From the NCBI GenBank assembly GCA_002425185.1, contig DILT01000020.1, forward strand, positions 62,001 through 126,000: a stretch of DNA of 64,000 nucleotides. The letters run 5' to 3'. This stretch comes from Flammeovirgaceae bacterium UBA5585 (GTDB lineage: Bacteria; Bacteroidota; Bacteroidia; Cytophagales; Cyclobacteriaceae). Positions 9,336-17,586 of this stretch are shown here, one piece after another. The notes below the pieces were generated by a model, which saw nothing but the letters and a program-made list of their open reading frames with translations, was not told the origin of the DNA and ran no database searches. How positions within the stretch are numbered: the first letter of the stretch is position 1; each line of letters begins with the position of its first letter. Both the position numbers and the translations under genes were made by a program.

Positions 9336-10552
9336 TAGTGTTTCAAAATTGAATGTCCCAGTTTATCGCGTTTGGTGGCCAGGTACTTTTCATTATGCGG
9401 GTTAGGCGAAATCTCGATCGGAACATTATCAACAATTTCCAGACCATAACCCATCAAACCCACACGCTTCTTAGGGTTATTCGTAATCAGCCTGATCTTG
9501 GTTACATTCAAATCGCGCAAAATTTGTGCACCCACACCATAATCCCGCTCATCCATATCAAATCCAAGTTGAAGGTTGGCTTCAACCGTATCCATGCCTT
9601 CTTCCTGAAGTTTATAGGCTTTTAACTTATTCAATAACCCGATTCCCCTGCCCTCCTGCTTCATGTACAACACCACACCCTTGCCCTCGCGTTCCACCAT
9701 TTGCATGGCATAATGCAGTTGAGGGCCACAATCGCAACGGCATGAGCCGAAAATGTCACCGGTTACACACGATGAGTGCACACGCACCAACACTGGTTCA
9801 TCGGTGGCCCAGGTTCCTTTTACCAGTGCCATATGTGTCTCCTGGGTATTCGTTTGCTGGAACGCGATCAACTTGAAATCACCATACTCCGTGGGCATAT
9901 CAACCTCAACTTCGCGACTGATCAAGGATTCCTTCTTAATCCTGTACTCGATAAGGTCTTTAATGGATACAAGTTTTAGATCAAAACGTTCAGCAACTTT
10001 TTTCAAGTCAGGGAGTCGTGCCATTGATCCATCATCATTCATAATCTCCACTAATACCCCGCACGGTTTGAAGCCCGCCAACCGGGCAAAATCTATTGTT
10101 GCCTCGGTATGACCGGCTCTGCGTAAAACACCACCACGTTTGGCGCGCAGCGGAAAAATATGACCAGGTCTGCCTAAATCCTCCGGACGAGTTTCCGGAT
10201 CAACCAGGGCGCGGATGGTTTTAAAACGATCATGTGCAGAAATACCGGTGGTGCACCCGTGCCCGATCAGATCCACGGAAACCGTAAAAGGCGTTTCGTA
10301 GGTTGCTGTATTCTTACCAACCATTAAATCGAGTTGTAACTCATCGCAACGATCTTCGATCAGGGAGGCACAAATCAACCCCCGGCCATGCGTGGCCATA
10401 AAGTTTACAATCTCCGGGGTAACGCATTCGGCTGCACAGATAAAGTCGCCTTCATTTTCGCGGTCTTCATCATCCACAACAATAATGACTTTACCATTTT
10501 TAATATCATCAATGGCTTGCTCTATTGAATCAAGTTTAATCGGCTCTTCCAT
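9335..10552 (-). CDS. ribBA: Bifunctional DHBP synthase / GTP cyclohydrolase II
   Basis: A 405-residue fusion that makes both precursors of riboflavin. The N-terminal RibB domain (about residues 1-205) turns ribulose-5-phosphate into 3,4-dihydroxy-2-butanone-4-phosphate and has VDDEDRENEGDF (acidic metal-binding loop) and GHTEATID. The C-terminal RibA domain (about 206-405) opens GTP and has the three zinc cysteines in SCVTGDIFGSCRCDCGPQ and the KQEGRGIGLLNKLKAY motif. Both active sites look intact. It lies 67 bases downstream of dnaG on the same strand. Confidence 0.96.
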   Translation of the reverse strand: MEEPIKLDSIEQAIDDIKNGKVIIVVDDEDRENEGDFICAAECVTPEIVNFMATHGRGLICASLIEDRCDELQLDLMVGKNTATYETPFTVSVDLIGHGCTTGISAHDRFKTIRALVDPETRPEDLGRPGHIFPLRAKRGGVLRRAGHTEATIDFARLAGFKPCGVLVEIMNDDGSMARLPDLKKVAERFDLKLVSIKDLIEYRIKKESLISREVEVDMPTEYGDFKLIAFQQTNTQETHMALVKGTWATDEPVLVRVHSSCVTGDIFGSCRCDCGPQLHYAMQMVEREGKGVVLYMKQEGRGIGLLNKLKAYKLQEEGMDTVEANLQLGFDMDERDYGVGAQILRDLNVTKIRLITNNPKKRVGLMGYGLEIVDNVPIEISPNPHNEKYLATKRDKLGHSILKH

Positions 10553-10619
10553 GTTAAAACTTAAAAATCCTATTTATTTAATCGCTCAACGTAAAACACT
10601 TATCGTTGTGCTTATGTTC

Positions 10620-12578
10620 CTATCCTTTTGATACTACAATTCCTAAAATGCCGGCAAGTTCCCGCTCAGCACCTTTCAATTGCGAATGAATCGCCATGTG
10701 CTTGTCTAATGTTGTATCATCGCTGACCCCTTTCATCTCCTTCAGGTTTTCATCCATCATCTTTTGAATAAGACGGAATTTTAACCGTAACACGTTCGAC
10801 ATAGCCACATCGTGCATTACCTCCTTTTCATGTGGAAAATAAATATGAAACTTCTCACTCCAATGAGGGGAGGTTTCGTAGCGCGAGGTCATCAGGTCGG
10901 CCACAGCACGCTTAACACCATCCGATCCGTTTTCTAAAAAATAAAAATTATCAATTCGGGTTCCTGTATCTGTTCCTTTCCTAAACGCATCAAATATTTC
11001 CTTATACACCGGATTGGTAAACTCCACATCCTCCAGTTCACCGAGTAAAAAATCAATTACCTTTTGATCATCCCCCACCCCATTCTCCGCGTAATTTAAC
11101 AGCAACCGGATCGTTTCCCGCTCCTGCATCTGCACCATAGCCAGCGGGTCTGTCTTTCCGGTTTGTATGGCCTCTTCAATAAATTCCGGAAGCGGTTCTG
11201 CTGTATCATCCCGCATCCGCTCCTGCTCACGTTTCTTCCGCTCCTGGATTATGATTTTATTCAGCTCGGTCAACAATACCGACTCTTGTATTTTTAGCAA
11301 GTCGCTTGTTTCCTTGATATACACCGAGCGTTTTATCGGGTCGGGGATTAACGATATACTCGTTACAATCTCCCGGATGGCTTCTGCCTTTTTAATCGGA
11401 TCGCGCGAAGCATCAGCGGAAAGCAAATCAATCTTAAAGGAAATAAAATCCTTTGTATGACTTTTCAGGTAGTGCTGAAACTCGGTGCTGCCCATTTTTT
11501 TTGAGTAGCTGTCCGGATCTTCGCCATCAGGCAACAAAACCACACGCACATTCAAACCACCCTTTAGCACAAGGTCTATCCCGCGCAGAGCAGCTTTGAT
11601 ACCAGCTGCATCCCCATCGAATAGCACGGTTACATTCTCGGTGAACCTGCGCATCAGCCGTATCTGCTCTTCGGTTAATGCCGTACCGGAAGAGGCCACC
11701 ACATTTTCAATTCCTGAAAGATGAAGTGAGATGACATCGGTGTAGCCTTCCACCAGATAACAGAAATCGTATTTCCTGATTTCATTTTTAGCCTGGAGCA
11801 AGCCATACAACACCTGGCTCTTGTGGTAGATCTCTGTTTCAGGTGAGTTGATGTACTTTGGCTGATCTTTTTCTTTGGTGAGGATACGCGCGCCAAAGGC
11901 CACCACTTTTCCGGAAAGATTATGTACCGGAAAAATTACCCTTCCGCGAAAGCGGTCATAAGTTTTATCATCCTTCCTGATAATGAGTCCGGCCTTTTCC
12001 AGAATATTTTCACTAAAGCTAGTCTTCTTCGCTGCCTCTTCAATATGATGCCACTCATTAAGGCTATACCCCAGCTCAAATTTTTCCAGTATGCGATCAT
12101 TAAATCCACGTTCACGAAAATAACTCAGCCCGATGCTTTTACCTTCTTCATGTTGATGCAGCAGATCTTTGTAATAGTCCTTCGCAAAACCCATGACGAT
12201 ATACAGGCTATCGCGTTCGCTTTGTGCGGCAACATCCTCTGGCGTGTAGGCGTCTTCTTTAATCTCTACACCGTATTTCTTGGCGAGATATTTAAGCGCC
12301 TCCACATAACTCATGCCCTCATGCTCCATCACAAAGGTGATGCCGTCACCGCCCTTGCCGCTGCTGAAATCCTTAAAAATGCCCTTTGATGGAACTACAT
12401 AAAACGAGGGCGTTTTTTCGTTCGTAAACGGGCTTAACGCCTTGTAATTCTGCCCCGACCGCTTGAGGGAAACAAAATCGCTGACCACATCAACAATATC
12501 GATGCGGTTACGGATTTCATCTATGGTTTGGCGGGAGATCAATGTGTTTAAATCGGGCAACAAAGATACTCTATCCAT
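10620..12578 (-). CDS. dnaG: DNA primase DnaG lacking the usual zinc ligands
   Basis: A 652-residue primase that makes RNA primers for replication. The order is a CHC2-type N-terminal domain (about residues 10-105), a Toprim catalytic domain (about 260-350, with VEGYTDVISL and LFDGDAAGIKAA) and a C-terminal helicase-binding region. The Toprim Glu and Asp residues are intact. The N-terminal domain keeps the fold signature (SPFTNEKTPSF, FSSGKGGDGI), but the four expected zinc ligands Cys-His-Cys-Cys are replaced by Ser49, Thr52, Asp70 and Ser73. The domain therefore probably folds without zinc. The gene is otherwise full length with no frameshift, so it must be the working primase. The ATG is at 12578, divergent from mrp. 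Confidence 0.95.
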   Translation of the reverse strand: MDRVSLLPDLNTLISRQTIDEIRNRIDIVDVVSDFVSLKRSGQNYKALSPFTNEKTPSFYVVPSKGIFKDFSSGKGGDGITFVMEHEGMSYVEALKYLAKKYGVEIKEDAYTPEDVAAQSERDSLYIVMGFAKDYYKDLLHQHEEGKSIGLSYFRERGFNDRILEKFELGYSLNEWHHIEEAAKKTSFSENILEKAGLIIRKDDKTYDRFRGRVIFPVHNLSGKVVAFGARILTKEKDQPKYINSPETEIYHKSQVLYGLLQAKNEIRKYDFCYLVEGYTDVISLHLSGIENVVASSGTALTEEQIRLMRRFTENVTVLFDGDAAGIKAALRGIDLVLKGGLNVRVVLLPDGEDPDSYSKKMGSTEFQHYLKSHTKDFISFKIDLLSADASRDPIKKAEAIREIVTSISLIPDPIKRSVYIKETSDLLKIQESVLLTELNKIIIQERKKREQERMRDDTAEPLPEFIEEAIQTGKTDPLAMVQMQERETIRLLLNYAENGVGDDQKVIDFLLGELEDVEFTNPVYKEIFDAFRKGTDTGTRIDNFYFLENGSDGVKRAVADLMTSRYETSPHWSEKFHIYFPHEKEVMHDVAMSNVLRLKFRLIQKMMDENLKEMKGVSDDTTLDKHMAIHSQLKGAERELAGILGIVVSKG

Positions 12579-12613
12579 CCCTAAAATGAGGTGAAAACCA
12601 TCAGCAATTAAGT

Positions 12614-12644
12614 TTTGTTTTAGCTGGTGACAGCCCTAAATTCG
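12614..12644 (+). promoter_or_regulatory. Candidate sigma-A promoter for mrp
   Basis: TTTG at 12614-12617, a 19-base spacer and TAAATTCG at 12637-12644 fit the Bacteroidota pattern TTTG-N19-TAnnTTTG with one mismatch in the -7 box. The ATG of mrp is 14 bases further on, implying a very short leader. This is a motif match only. Confidence 0.45.
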
Positions 12645-12658
12645 CGCAAATTCCAACC

Positions 12659-13753
12659 ATGAAGCTGACCGAGAACGATATCATCAAAGCCCTTTCCACC
12701 GTTAACGATCCCGACCTGAAACGTGACCTTGTAAGCCTGGGTATGATCCGCGACCTGAAGGTTTCCGAAAAGGAAATAGCGTTTACCGTAGTGCTCACCA
12801 CACCAGCCTGCCCGCTTAAAGAAAAGATCAGGCAGGATTGCCTGGATGCCGTTGAAGCCGTAGCTGGCGAAAACTTTCCAATAAACATACACATTACGTC
12901 ATCGGTAACTTCCAGCCGCAATAATGCCCCGCTGCTTCCTCAGGTAAAAAATATTGTGGCTATCGCTTCCGGTAAAGGTGGCGTTGGCAAATCTACCGTA
13001 ACCAGTAACCTGGCTGTGGCCCTCGCCCAAAGTGGTGCCAAAGTTGGTTTGATTGATGCGGATATTTACGGCCCATCCATTCCTACCATGTTTAACTGCG
13101 AACACGAGCAGCCTGCAGTTCAGGAAGTAAATGGCAAGTCGATGATTTTACCATTGGAACAGTACGGTGTTAAACTCATGTCGATTGGATTTCTGACGCC
13201 ACCCGACAGTGCGGTGGTGTGGCGCGGACCGATGGCCAGCGCAGCCCTCAAACAATTTTTTAGTGAAACGCTCTGGGGTGAACTTGATTACCTGCTGATC
13301 GATCTACCTCCAGGCACCAGCGATATTCATTTAACCATGGTACAGACTGTTCCGGTTACCGGGGCAGTAATTGTAACCACGCCTCAAAAAGTAGCCTTGG
13401 CTGATGCCAATAAGGGAATGGCCATGTTCCGCCAGCCACAAATCAATGTACCGATACTGGGTATTATTGAAAACATGGCCTATTTCACCCCGGAAGAGCT
13501 GCCCAACAACAAGTATTACATTTTTGGAAAAGATGGTGGCAAGAACTTATCGGAAAAATACCATGTTCCCTTGCTTGGGCAGGTACCTTTGGTGCAGAGC
13601 ATCCGCGAAAGCGGAGATTCAGGCTTGCCTGCAGTGATGAAAGAGGGCGTGACAGCTGATGCCTTTCGCGACCTCGCAGAATCGTTGGCCCGACAGATTG
13701 CCATAAGAAATGCTAACTTAGCCGAAACAAAGCGAGTTGAACTGAATGTGTGA
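12659..13753 (+). CDS. mrp: Mrp/ApbC-type Fe-S cluster carrier ATPase
   Basis: A 364-residue P-loop protein of the Mrp/ApbC/NBP35 family, which carries and delivers iron-sulfur clusters. The N-terminal MIP18/DUF59 domain is at about residues 1-90 (TVNDPDLKRDLVSLGMI, and TTPACPLKEKI with the conserved Cys). The ATPase has the deviant Walker A SGKGGVGKST (from Gly105) and LLIDLPPGTSD. The CxxC pair that normally binds the bridging cluster, expected just after ENMAYF (residues 271-276), is absent: the segment reads TPEELPNNKYYIFG. The stop overlaps the next gene (TGATG), a NifU-type scaffold, which supports an Fe-S role. Confidence 0.92.
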   Translation: MKLTENDIIKALSTVNDPDLKRDLVSLGMIRDLKVSEKEIAFTVVLTTPACPLKEKIRQDCLDAVEAVAGENFPINIHITSSVTSSRNNAPLLPQVKNIVAIASGKGGVGKSTVTSNLAVALAQSGAKVGLIDADIYGPSIPTMFNCEHEQPAVQEVNGKSMILPLEQYGVKLMSIGFLTPPDSAVVWRGPMASAALKQFFSETLWGELDYLLIDLPPGTSDIHLTMVQTVPVTGAVIVTTPQKVALADANKGMAMFRQPQINVPILGIIENMAYFTPEELPNNKYYIFGKDGGKNLSEKYHVPLLGQVPLVQSIRESGDSGLPAVMKEGVTADAFRDLAESLARQIAIRNANLAETKRVELNV

Positions 13754-14004
13754 TGAATACGCTTACTGATCTTACCCAACGCATTGAAGAATCATTGGAT
13801 TCGATACGCCCCTACCTGGAAGCGGATGGTGGGAACGTGCGCATACAAGAGATAACCGATGGTAACATTGTGAAACTGGAGTTTCTGGGTGCCTGCGGCA
13901 GCTGCCCCATGTCAACCATGACCTTTAAGGCGGGCGTGGAAGAAGCTATCAAAAGATCCGTTCCTGAAATTAAGGGCATTGAAGTGGTTAATCTCACGGT
14001 TTAG
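13753..14004 (+). CDS. NifU C-terminal domain-like Fe-S protein
   Basis: An 83-residue stand-alone NifU C-terminal (Nfu-type) domain. It has the expected IRPYLEADGGNVRIQEI and the cluster-binding GACGSCPMSTMT, whose two cysteines (CGSC) hold a transient [4Fe-4S] cluster between two monomers. It is a cytoplasmic carrier that hands clusters to target proteins. The ATG at 13753 overlaps the mrp stop and is preferred to the GTG three bases earlier. It pairs naturally with Mrp as a two-gene Fe-S operon. Confidence 0.93.
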   Translation: MNTLTDLTQRIEESLDSIRPYLEADGGNVRIQEITDGNIVKLEFLGACGSCPMSTMTFKAGVEEAIKRSVPEIKGIEVVNLTV

Positions 14005-14031
14005 CTATAAACCAAAATCCAAAGAAATTTC

Positions 14032-14165
14032 TAGAAGCCATCTCAAAAACAGAAAGTACGTCATTGCGAGGGAAGAACGAACGAAGCAATCCCGTGTTTG
14101 GTATTGAAAATAGAGATTGCTTCACTGCGTTCGCAATGATGGTAACATTTTTGAGATGGCCTCTA
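14032..14165. repeat. Palindromic intergenic repeat (MITE/REP-like)
   Basis: The outer inverted repeat TAGAAGCCATCTCAAAAA (14032-14049) matches the reverse complement of 14148-14165 with one mismatch. Inside, TCATTGCGA (14061-14069) pairs with 14131-14139 and GAAGCAATC (14084-14091 plus flank) with GATTGCTTC (14115-14123). The whole 134-base unit can fold into one long cruciform or hairpin. The core CGTCATTGCGAGG...GAAGCAATC resembles a dispersed repeat core I recall from many bacterial genomes. There is no coding capacity. It fills most of the gap between the nifU-like gene and the M43 protease and could also stop transcription. Confidence 0.8.
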
Positions 14166-14202
14166 AAGACCAGTGACCAATGCTCAATTGGGTTACGAAT
14201 TG

Positions 14203-14210
14203 TATATTTG
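14203..14210 (+). promoter_or_regulatory. Candidate -7 box upstream of M43 protease
   Basis: TATATTTG is a perfect match to the Bacteroidota -7 consensus TAnnTTTG, 40 bases before the GTG start. No properly spaced -33 TTG is visible (the nearest is 12 bases away), so the call is tentative. Confidence 0.35.
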
Positions 14211-14250
14211 AATAATATAATCCTGGTATTCAGTCCAAATTGTTGATCGC

Positions 14251-16422
14251 GTGCGGCATTTCCTGATTTTGTTGGTTTTAATCATGCAACTAACCGCCTT
14301 GCACGTTACCGTATTTGCGCAGGAAAAATGCGGTACCGTTCCCTATATGCAGCAACTCCGAAATGAAGGCAAGCTGCGCCAGACAGATGAACAATTTGAA
14401 CGATGGATGGCCTTCAAACGGCAGTCTTGGCGCTCTAATCAGCGAATACCAAATGAAAGAAATAAACAAACACAAGGACCTTCATACCAAATTCCCGTGG
14501 TGGTTCATATTATTCACAATGGTGAGGCGATCGGTAGTGGAACCAATATTTCCGATGCACAGATTTTATCCCAAATCGAAGTAATCAATAAAGATTTCAA
14601 AAGATTAAATACCGATGCGGTGAATACTCCGGCAGAATTTCAACCCTTAGCCGGAAACATGGACATTGAATTTATTCTGGCCAGGCGTGATCCCAATGGG
14701 TTACCCACAACAGGCATTAATCGTGTACAGGGAACGAAAACTTCCTGGACTATGGGCGATAATGCAATCTTCAAAGCACTCAGTTACTGGAATGCTAATG
14801 ACTATCTAAATATCTGGGTGGTAAGGTTTACCGGATCAACCATTGGCTATGCACAATTTCCGGTGTCTGAACTTGAAGGACTTGAAAACTATCGTGACGG
14901 TCTTGCCGCTACGGATGGTGTTGCCATTGACTACCTCGCCTTTGGAACCATTGATGCAGGCCCGTTCGACTTAGATCCGAAATTCAATAAAGGCAGAACG
15001 GCCACACATGAAATAGGCCACTTCTTTGGACTTCGTCACATTTGGGGAGATGCCAACTGCGGAACTGATTATGTAGAAGATACTCCTACCCAACGTTCCT
15101 TTACCAGCAATTGTCCGAGCCACCCACAAACAACAATCTGTGGTACTTCCATTGTTAAAATGTTCCAGAACTACATGGATTACACCAACGATGCCTGCAT
15201 GAATATTTTTACAGCAGGGCAAATCGGAAGAATGGAGCTTATTTTAAATGACGATGCGGTACCCAGAAGAAAGAGCCTGCTCACCTCACCCGGCCTGCTT
15301 GACCCTTCGTGCACTAAAATTGATGTGGCTGTACTCAATGTAGCAAGTCCGGGCATAATCAATTGTAATCCGCAAGCTGAGTTTAAAATTAACATCCGGA
15401 ATGTAAGTTGTTCTGCCATCGGCTCGATCAAAACAGTACATACAATTCAGGGTGGCACACCGGTAAACAACCTCATAACGTTCAGCACGCCATTGGCCAT
15501 AAATGAGCAACGCATCATAACTATACCTTCGGTTAGCCTCAGTGAAGGCAGCAACACCATTTCATTGCACATAACCGAAGCCGATAATAAACCCGATGAA
15601 GACTTCGCTAACTCTTCATTGTCAATTACTATAGCAGTAGATAAATCACAGGACAGAATTCCTTTACGTCAAAATTTTGACGTACTGAATTGGCCAGTGG
15701 TTAGCCCACAAGAGGGCCTGGCCTGGCAGATTACCGGTACCAACTTTGGTAACTCCGCATCGGTGCAGGCTTTCAGTAATGGAGCAATCGGGCAGGAATC
15801 ATGGCTGGCCTCACCGGTTTTGGATTTCAGTAAGACCTCAGTAGCCAGCATGTTCTTTGATTTATCATACGCATGGAATCAAAGCAACAATGACAGGTTT
15901 CGTATCATGGCCTCCACGGATTGCGGTGTTACCTATCAACCCCTTTCGTTCGACAGGTCGGGCTCAGCCCTTTCCAATGCTGTATCCACAAATCCCTGGT
16001 TACCCACCAGTCCTTCGCAATGGCAATTGCGTCATTTTTTAAATTTAAATCCACTGGCAGGAGAAAAAGAAGTTCGGCTGGCCTTTGTATTTACGAATGC
16101 CACCGGCAACAATCTCTATCTTGATAATATTGAATTCTTTGTTTCGGATAATCCCAATCCTGTTGATATCGGTGGCGATCTTTACTCGATTTACTGGCGG
16201 ACAAATTTTGAAGCTACCATAACCTTTGATTTACCGGAGCGAATGCCCGTTGGCATTTATGTAGTAGATGTAATGGGAAGAGAATTCCTGAATACCATTG
16301 CACCCGACATACTTAACCAAACCTTTCCTATTAACCTTAACCAGGCAGCAGACGGAATCTATATCATGAGAATCCGCATTGGCAACCAACTCTACTCGTC
16401 CAAGTTTTTTCTTTCCCGTTAA
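14251..16422 (+). CDS. Secreted M43 (pappalysin-like) metalloprotease, T9SS cargo
   Basis: A 723-residue exported zinc protease. The signal peptide is at residues 1-23, ending VFAQ. The catalytic domain has HExxHxxGxxH at 253-263 (HEIGHFFGLRH) and a Met-turn NYMDY at 307-311, diagnostic of the M43 metzincins. The middle has beta-sandwich regions: a CARDB-like part around residues 370-460, then a carbohydrate-binding-like part with TLYLDNIEFF-type strands. The C-terminal 80 residues (PVGIYVVDVMGRE...ADGIYIMRIRIGNQLYSSKFFL) look like a type-A T9SS sorting domain. The start is GTG at 14251; the next in-frame ATG would leave a signal peptide without a basic n-region. Confidence 0.9.
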   Translation: MRHFLILLVLIMQLTALHVTVFAQEKCGTVPYMQQLRNEGKLRQTDEQFERWMAFKRQSWRSNQRIPNERNKQTQGPSYQIPVVVHIIHNGEAIGSGTNISDAQILSQIEVINKDFKRLNTDAVNTPAEFQPLAGNMDIEFILARRDPNGLPTTGINRVQGTKTSWTMGDNAIFKALSYWNANDYLNIWVVRFTGSTIGYAQFPVSELEGLENYRDGLAATDGVAIDYLAFGTIDAGPFDLDPKFNKGRTATHEIGHFFGLRHIWGDANCGTDYVEDTPTQRSFTSNCPSHPQTTICGTSIVKMFQNYMDYTNDACMNIFTAGQIGRMELILNDDAVPRRKSLLTSPGLLDPSCTKIDVAVLNVASPGIINCNPQAEFKINIRNVSCSAIGSIKTVHTIQGGTPVNNLITFSTPLAINEQRIITIPSVSLSEGSNTISLHITEADNKPDEDFANSSLSITIAVDKSQDRIPLRQNFDVLNWPVVSPQEGLAWQITGTNFGNSASVQAFSNGAIGQESWLASPVLDFSKTSVASMFFDLSYAWNQSNNDRFRIMASTDCGVTYQPLSFDRSGSALSNAVSTNPWLPTSPSQWQLRHFLNLNPLAGEKEVRLAFVFTNATGNNLYLDNIEFFVSDNPNPVDIGGDLYSIYWRTNFEATITFDLPERMPVGIYVVDVMGREFLNTIAPDILNQTFPINLNQAADGIYIMRIRIGNQLYSSKFFLSR

Positions 16423-16478
16423 AGCCCCCATTCGTTGCTGGGGAATTGATTATCTTTGAACCTGCTAATTATTGGTGA

Positions 16479-17564
16479 ATGACAGTGAAAAAGAAAGTAG
16501 CCCTACTCTATGGAGGACGGTCCGTTGAGCATGGCGTTTCGGTTAATTCGGGCCGCAATATTTTTGAGTTTATTGATAAAGAAAACTTCGAAGTCATTCC
16601 TATTGGCATAAGCCAAACCGGCCAGTGGTTTTTAACCCAGGGCGTAACCAAAGATGTAGAGCAAGGTAAGGCGTTAGGATTAATCCTTGATCCTAAAAAT
16701 GCAGGATTGATTTTACTGGCCAGTGGCGACCGTATTAAAGTTGACCTGGTTTTTCCGGTGCTGCATGGTACCGATGGTGAAGATGGCAGCATACAAGGAC
16801 TGATTAAAGCATTAGACATACCCATGGTGGGCACAGGCGTGCTGGGCTCCTCGGTATCCATGAACAAGGTAATTGCCAAGAAAATGCTGAAAGAAGCCGG
16901 TGTGCCGGTATCAAAATTTTTAACCTACAGCTATCGCGATAAAAAGAAAATCAACTTTGAAGAAATCGTTAAAAAGCTGAAACTTCCCTTTATGGTGAAG
17001 TCGGCCTGCCTGGGTTCTTCTGTTGGTGTTTCGAAAGTTTCAAAGAAAACAGAATTCAAAAAAGCACTTGAAGAAGCCTTTCGTTACGATCATGAGGTTA
17101 TTATCGAAGAGTTTATCACAGGCCGCGAAATTGAATGCGCCATTATGGGCAATACTCCAGCCATCGCCTCCAATCCAGGAGAAATTATTATCAATAAAAA
17201 TTACGAATTCTATACGTTTGATGCCAAGTATGTTGATCCGGATGCTGTAAAAATTGAAGTACCTGCCAACGTAGATAAAGCATCCAGTAAAACCATTCGC
17301 GAAGTGTCGTTGAAGGCTTATGAAACACTTCGCTGTGAAGACTTTGCGCGTGTGGATCTCTTTCTTACAAAAAAAGGAAAAATTTATGTGAATGAAATCA
17401 ACACCATTCCTGGTTTTACCAACTCCAGCATGTTTCCCATGATGTGGAAAGAAAAAGGAATAAGCTTTACCGAACTCATTACTAAACTTATCACCCTTGC
17501 GCTGGAACGTTTTGCCGAAAACAAGCGCATTGAACGGGGGTACGAATCATCGTTAAAATTTTAA
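16479..17564 (+). CDS. ddl: D-alanine--D-alanine ligase
   Basis: A 361-residue ATP-grasp ligase that makes the D-Ala-D-Ala dipeptide of peptidoglycan. Recognised blocks: VALLYGGRSVEHGVSVNSG near the N-terminus, FPVLHGTDGEDGSIQGL, the ATP-grasp region KLPFMVKSACLGSSVGVSK and the metal-binding end KGKIYVNEINTIPGFTNSSMFP. The length fits the family. A TATCTTTG (-7-like) box lies at 16451-16458, 21 bases before the ATG, without a clear -33 element. The PASTA gene follows after 22 bases. Confidence 0.96.
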   Translation: MTVKKKVALLYGGRSVEHGVSVNSGRNIFEFIDKENFEVIPIGISQTGQWFLTQGVTKDVEQGKALGLILDPKNAGLILLASGDRIKVDLVFPVLHGTDGEDGSIQGLIKALDIPMVGTGVLGSSVSMNKVIAKKMLKEAGVPVSKFLTYSYRDKKKINFEEIVKKLKLPFMVKSACLGSSVGVSKVSKKTEFKKALEEAFRYDHEVIIEEFITGREIECAIMGNTPAIASNPGEIIINKNYEFYTFDAKYVDPDAVKIEVPANVDKASSKTIREVSLKAYETLRCEDFARVDLFLTKKGKIYVNEINTIPGFTNSSMFPMMWKEKGISFTELITKLITLALERFAENKRIERGYESSLKF

Positions 17565-17586
17565 CCGAACCAGCTAAAACCCGGAA

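Noticed and set aside
9753..10112. 119-codon frame opposite ribBA
   Set aside because: Mirror frame of a strongly conserved enzyme; low-complexity, Ser-rich translation.
11922..12389. 155-codon open frame on the plus strand
   Set aside because: It lies wholly inside dnaG on the opposite strand and its translation has no family features.
14064..14246. 60-codon frame in the repeat region
   Set aside because: It runs through the palindromic element and has no start context or family likeness.
16425..16443. CCCCCA...TGGGG hairpin after the M43 protease
   Set aside because: The stem is only about five base pairs and no T-run follows, so a terminator cannot be claimed.
16451..16458. TATCTTTG as a ddl promoter
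   Set aside because: The -7 box is perfect, but no -33 TTG lies at the usual spacing (only one 13 bases away); mentioned under ddl, not listed as a promoter.
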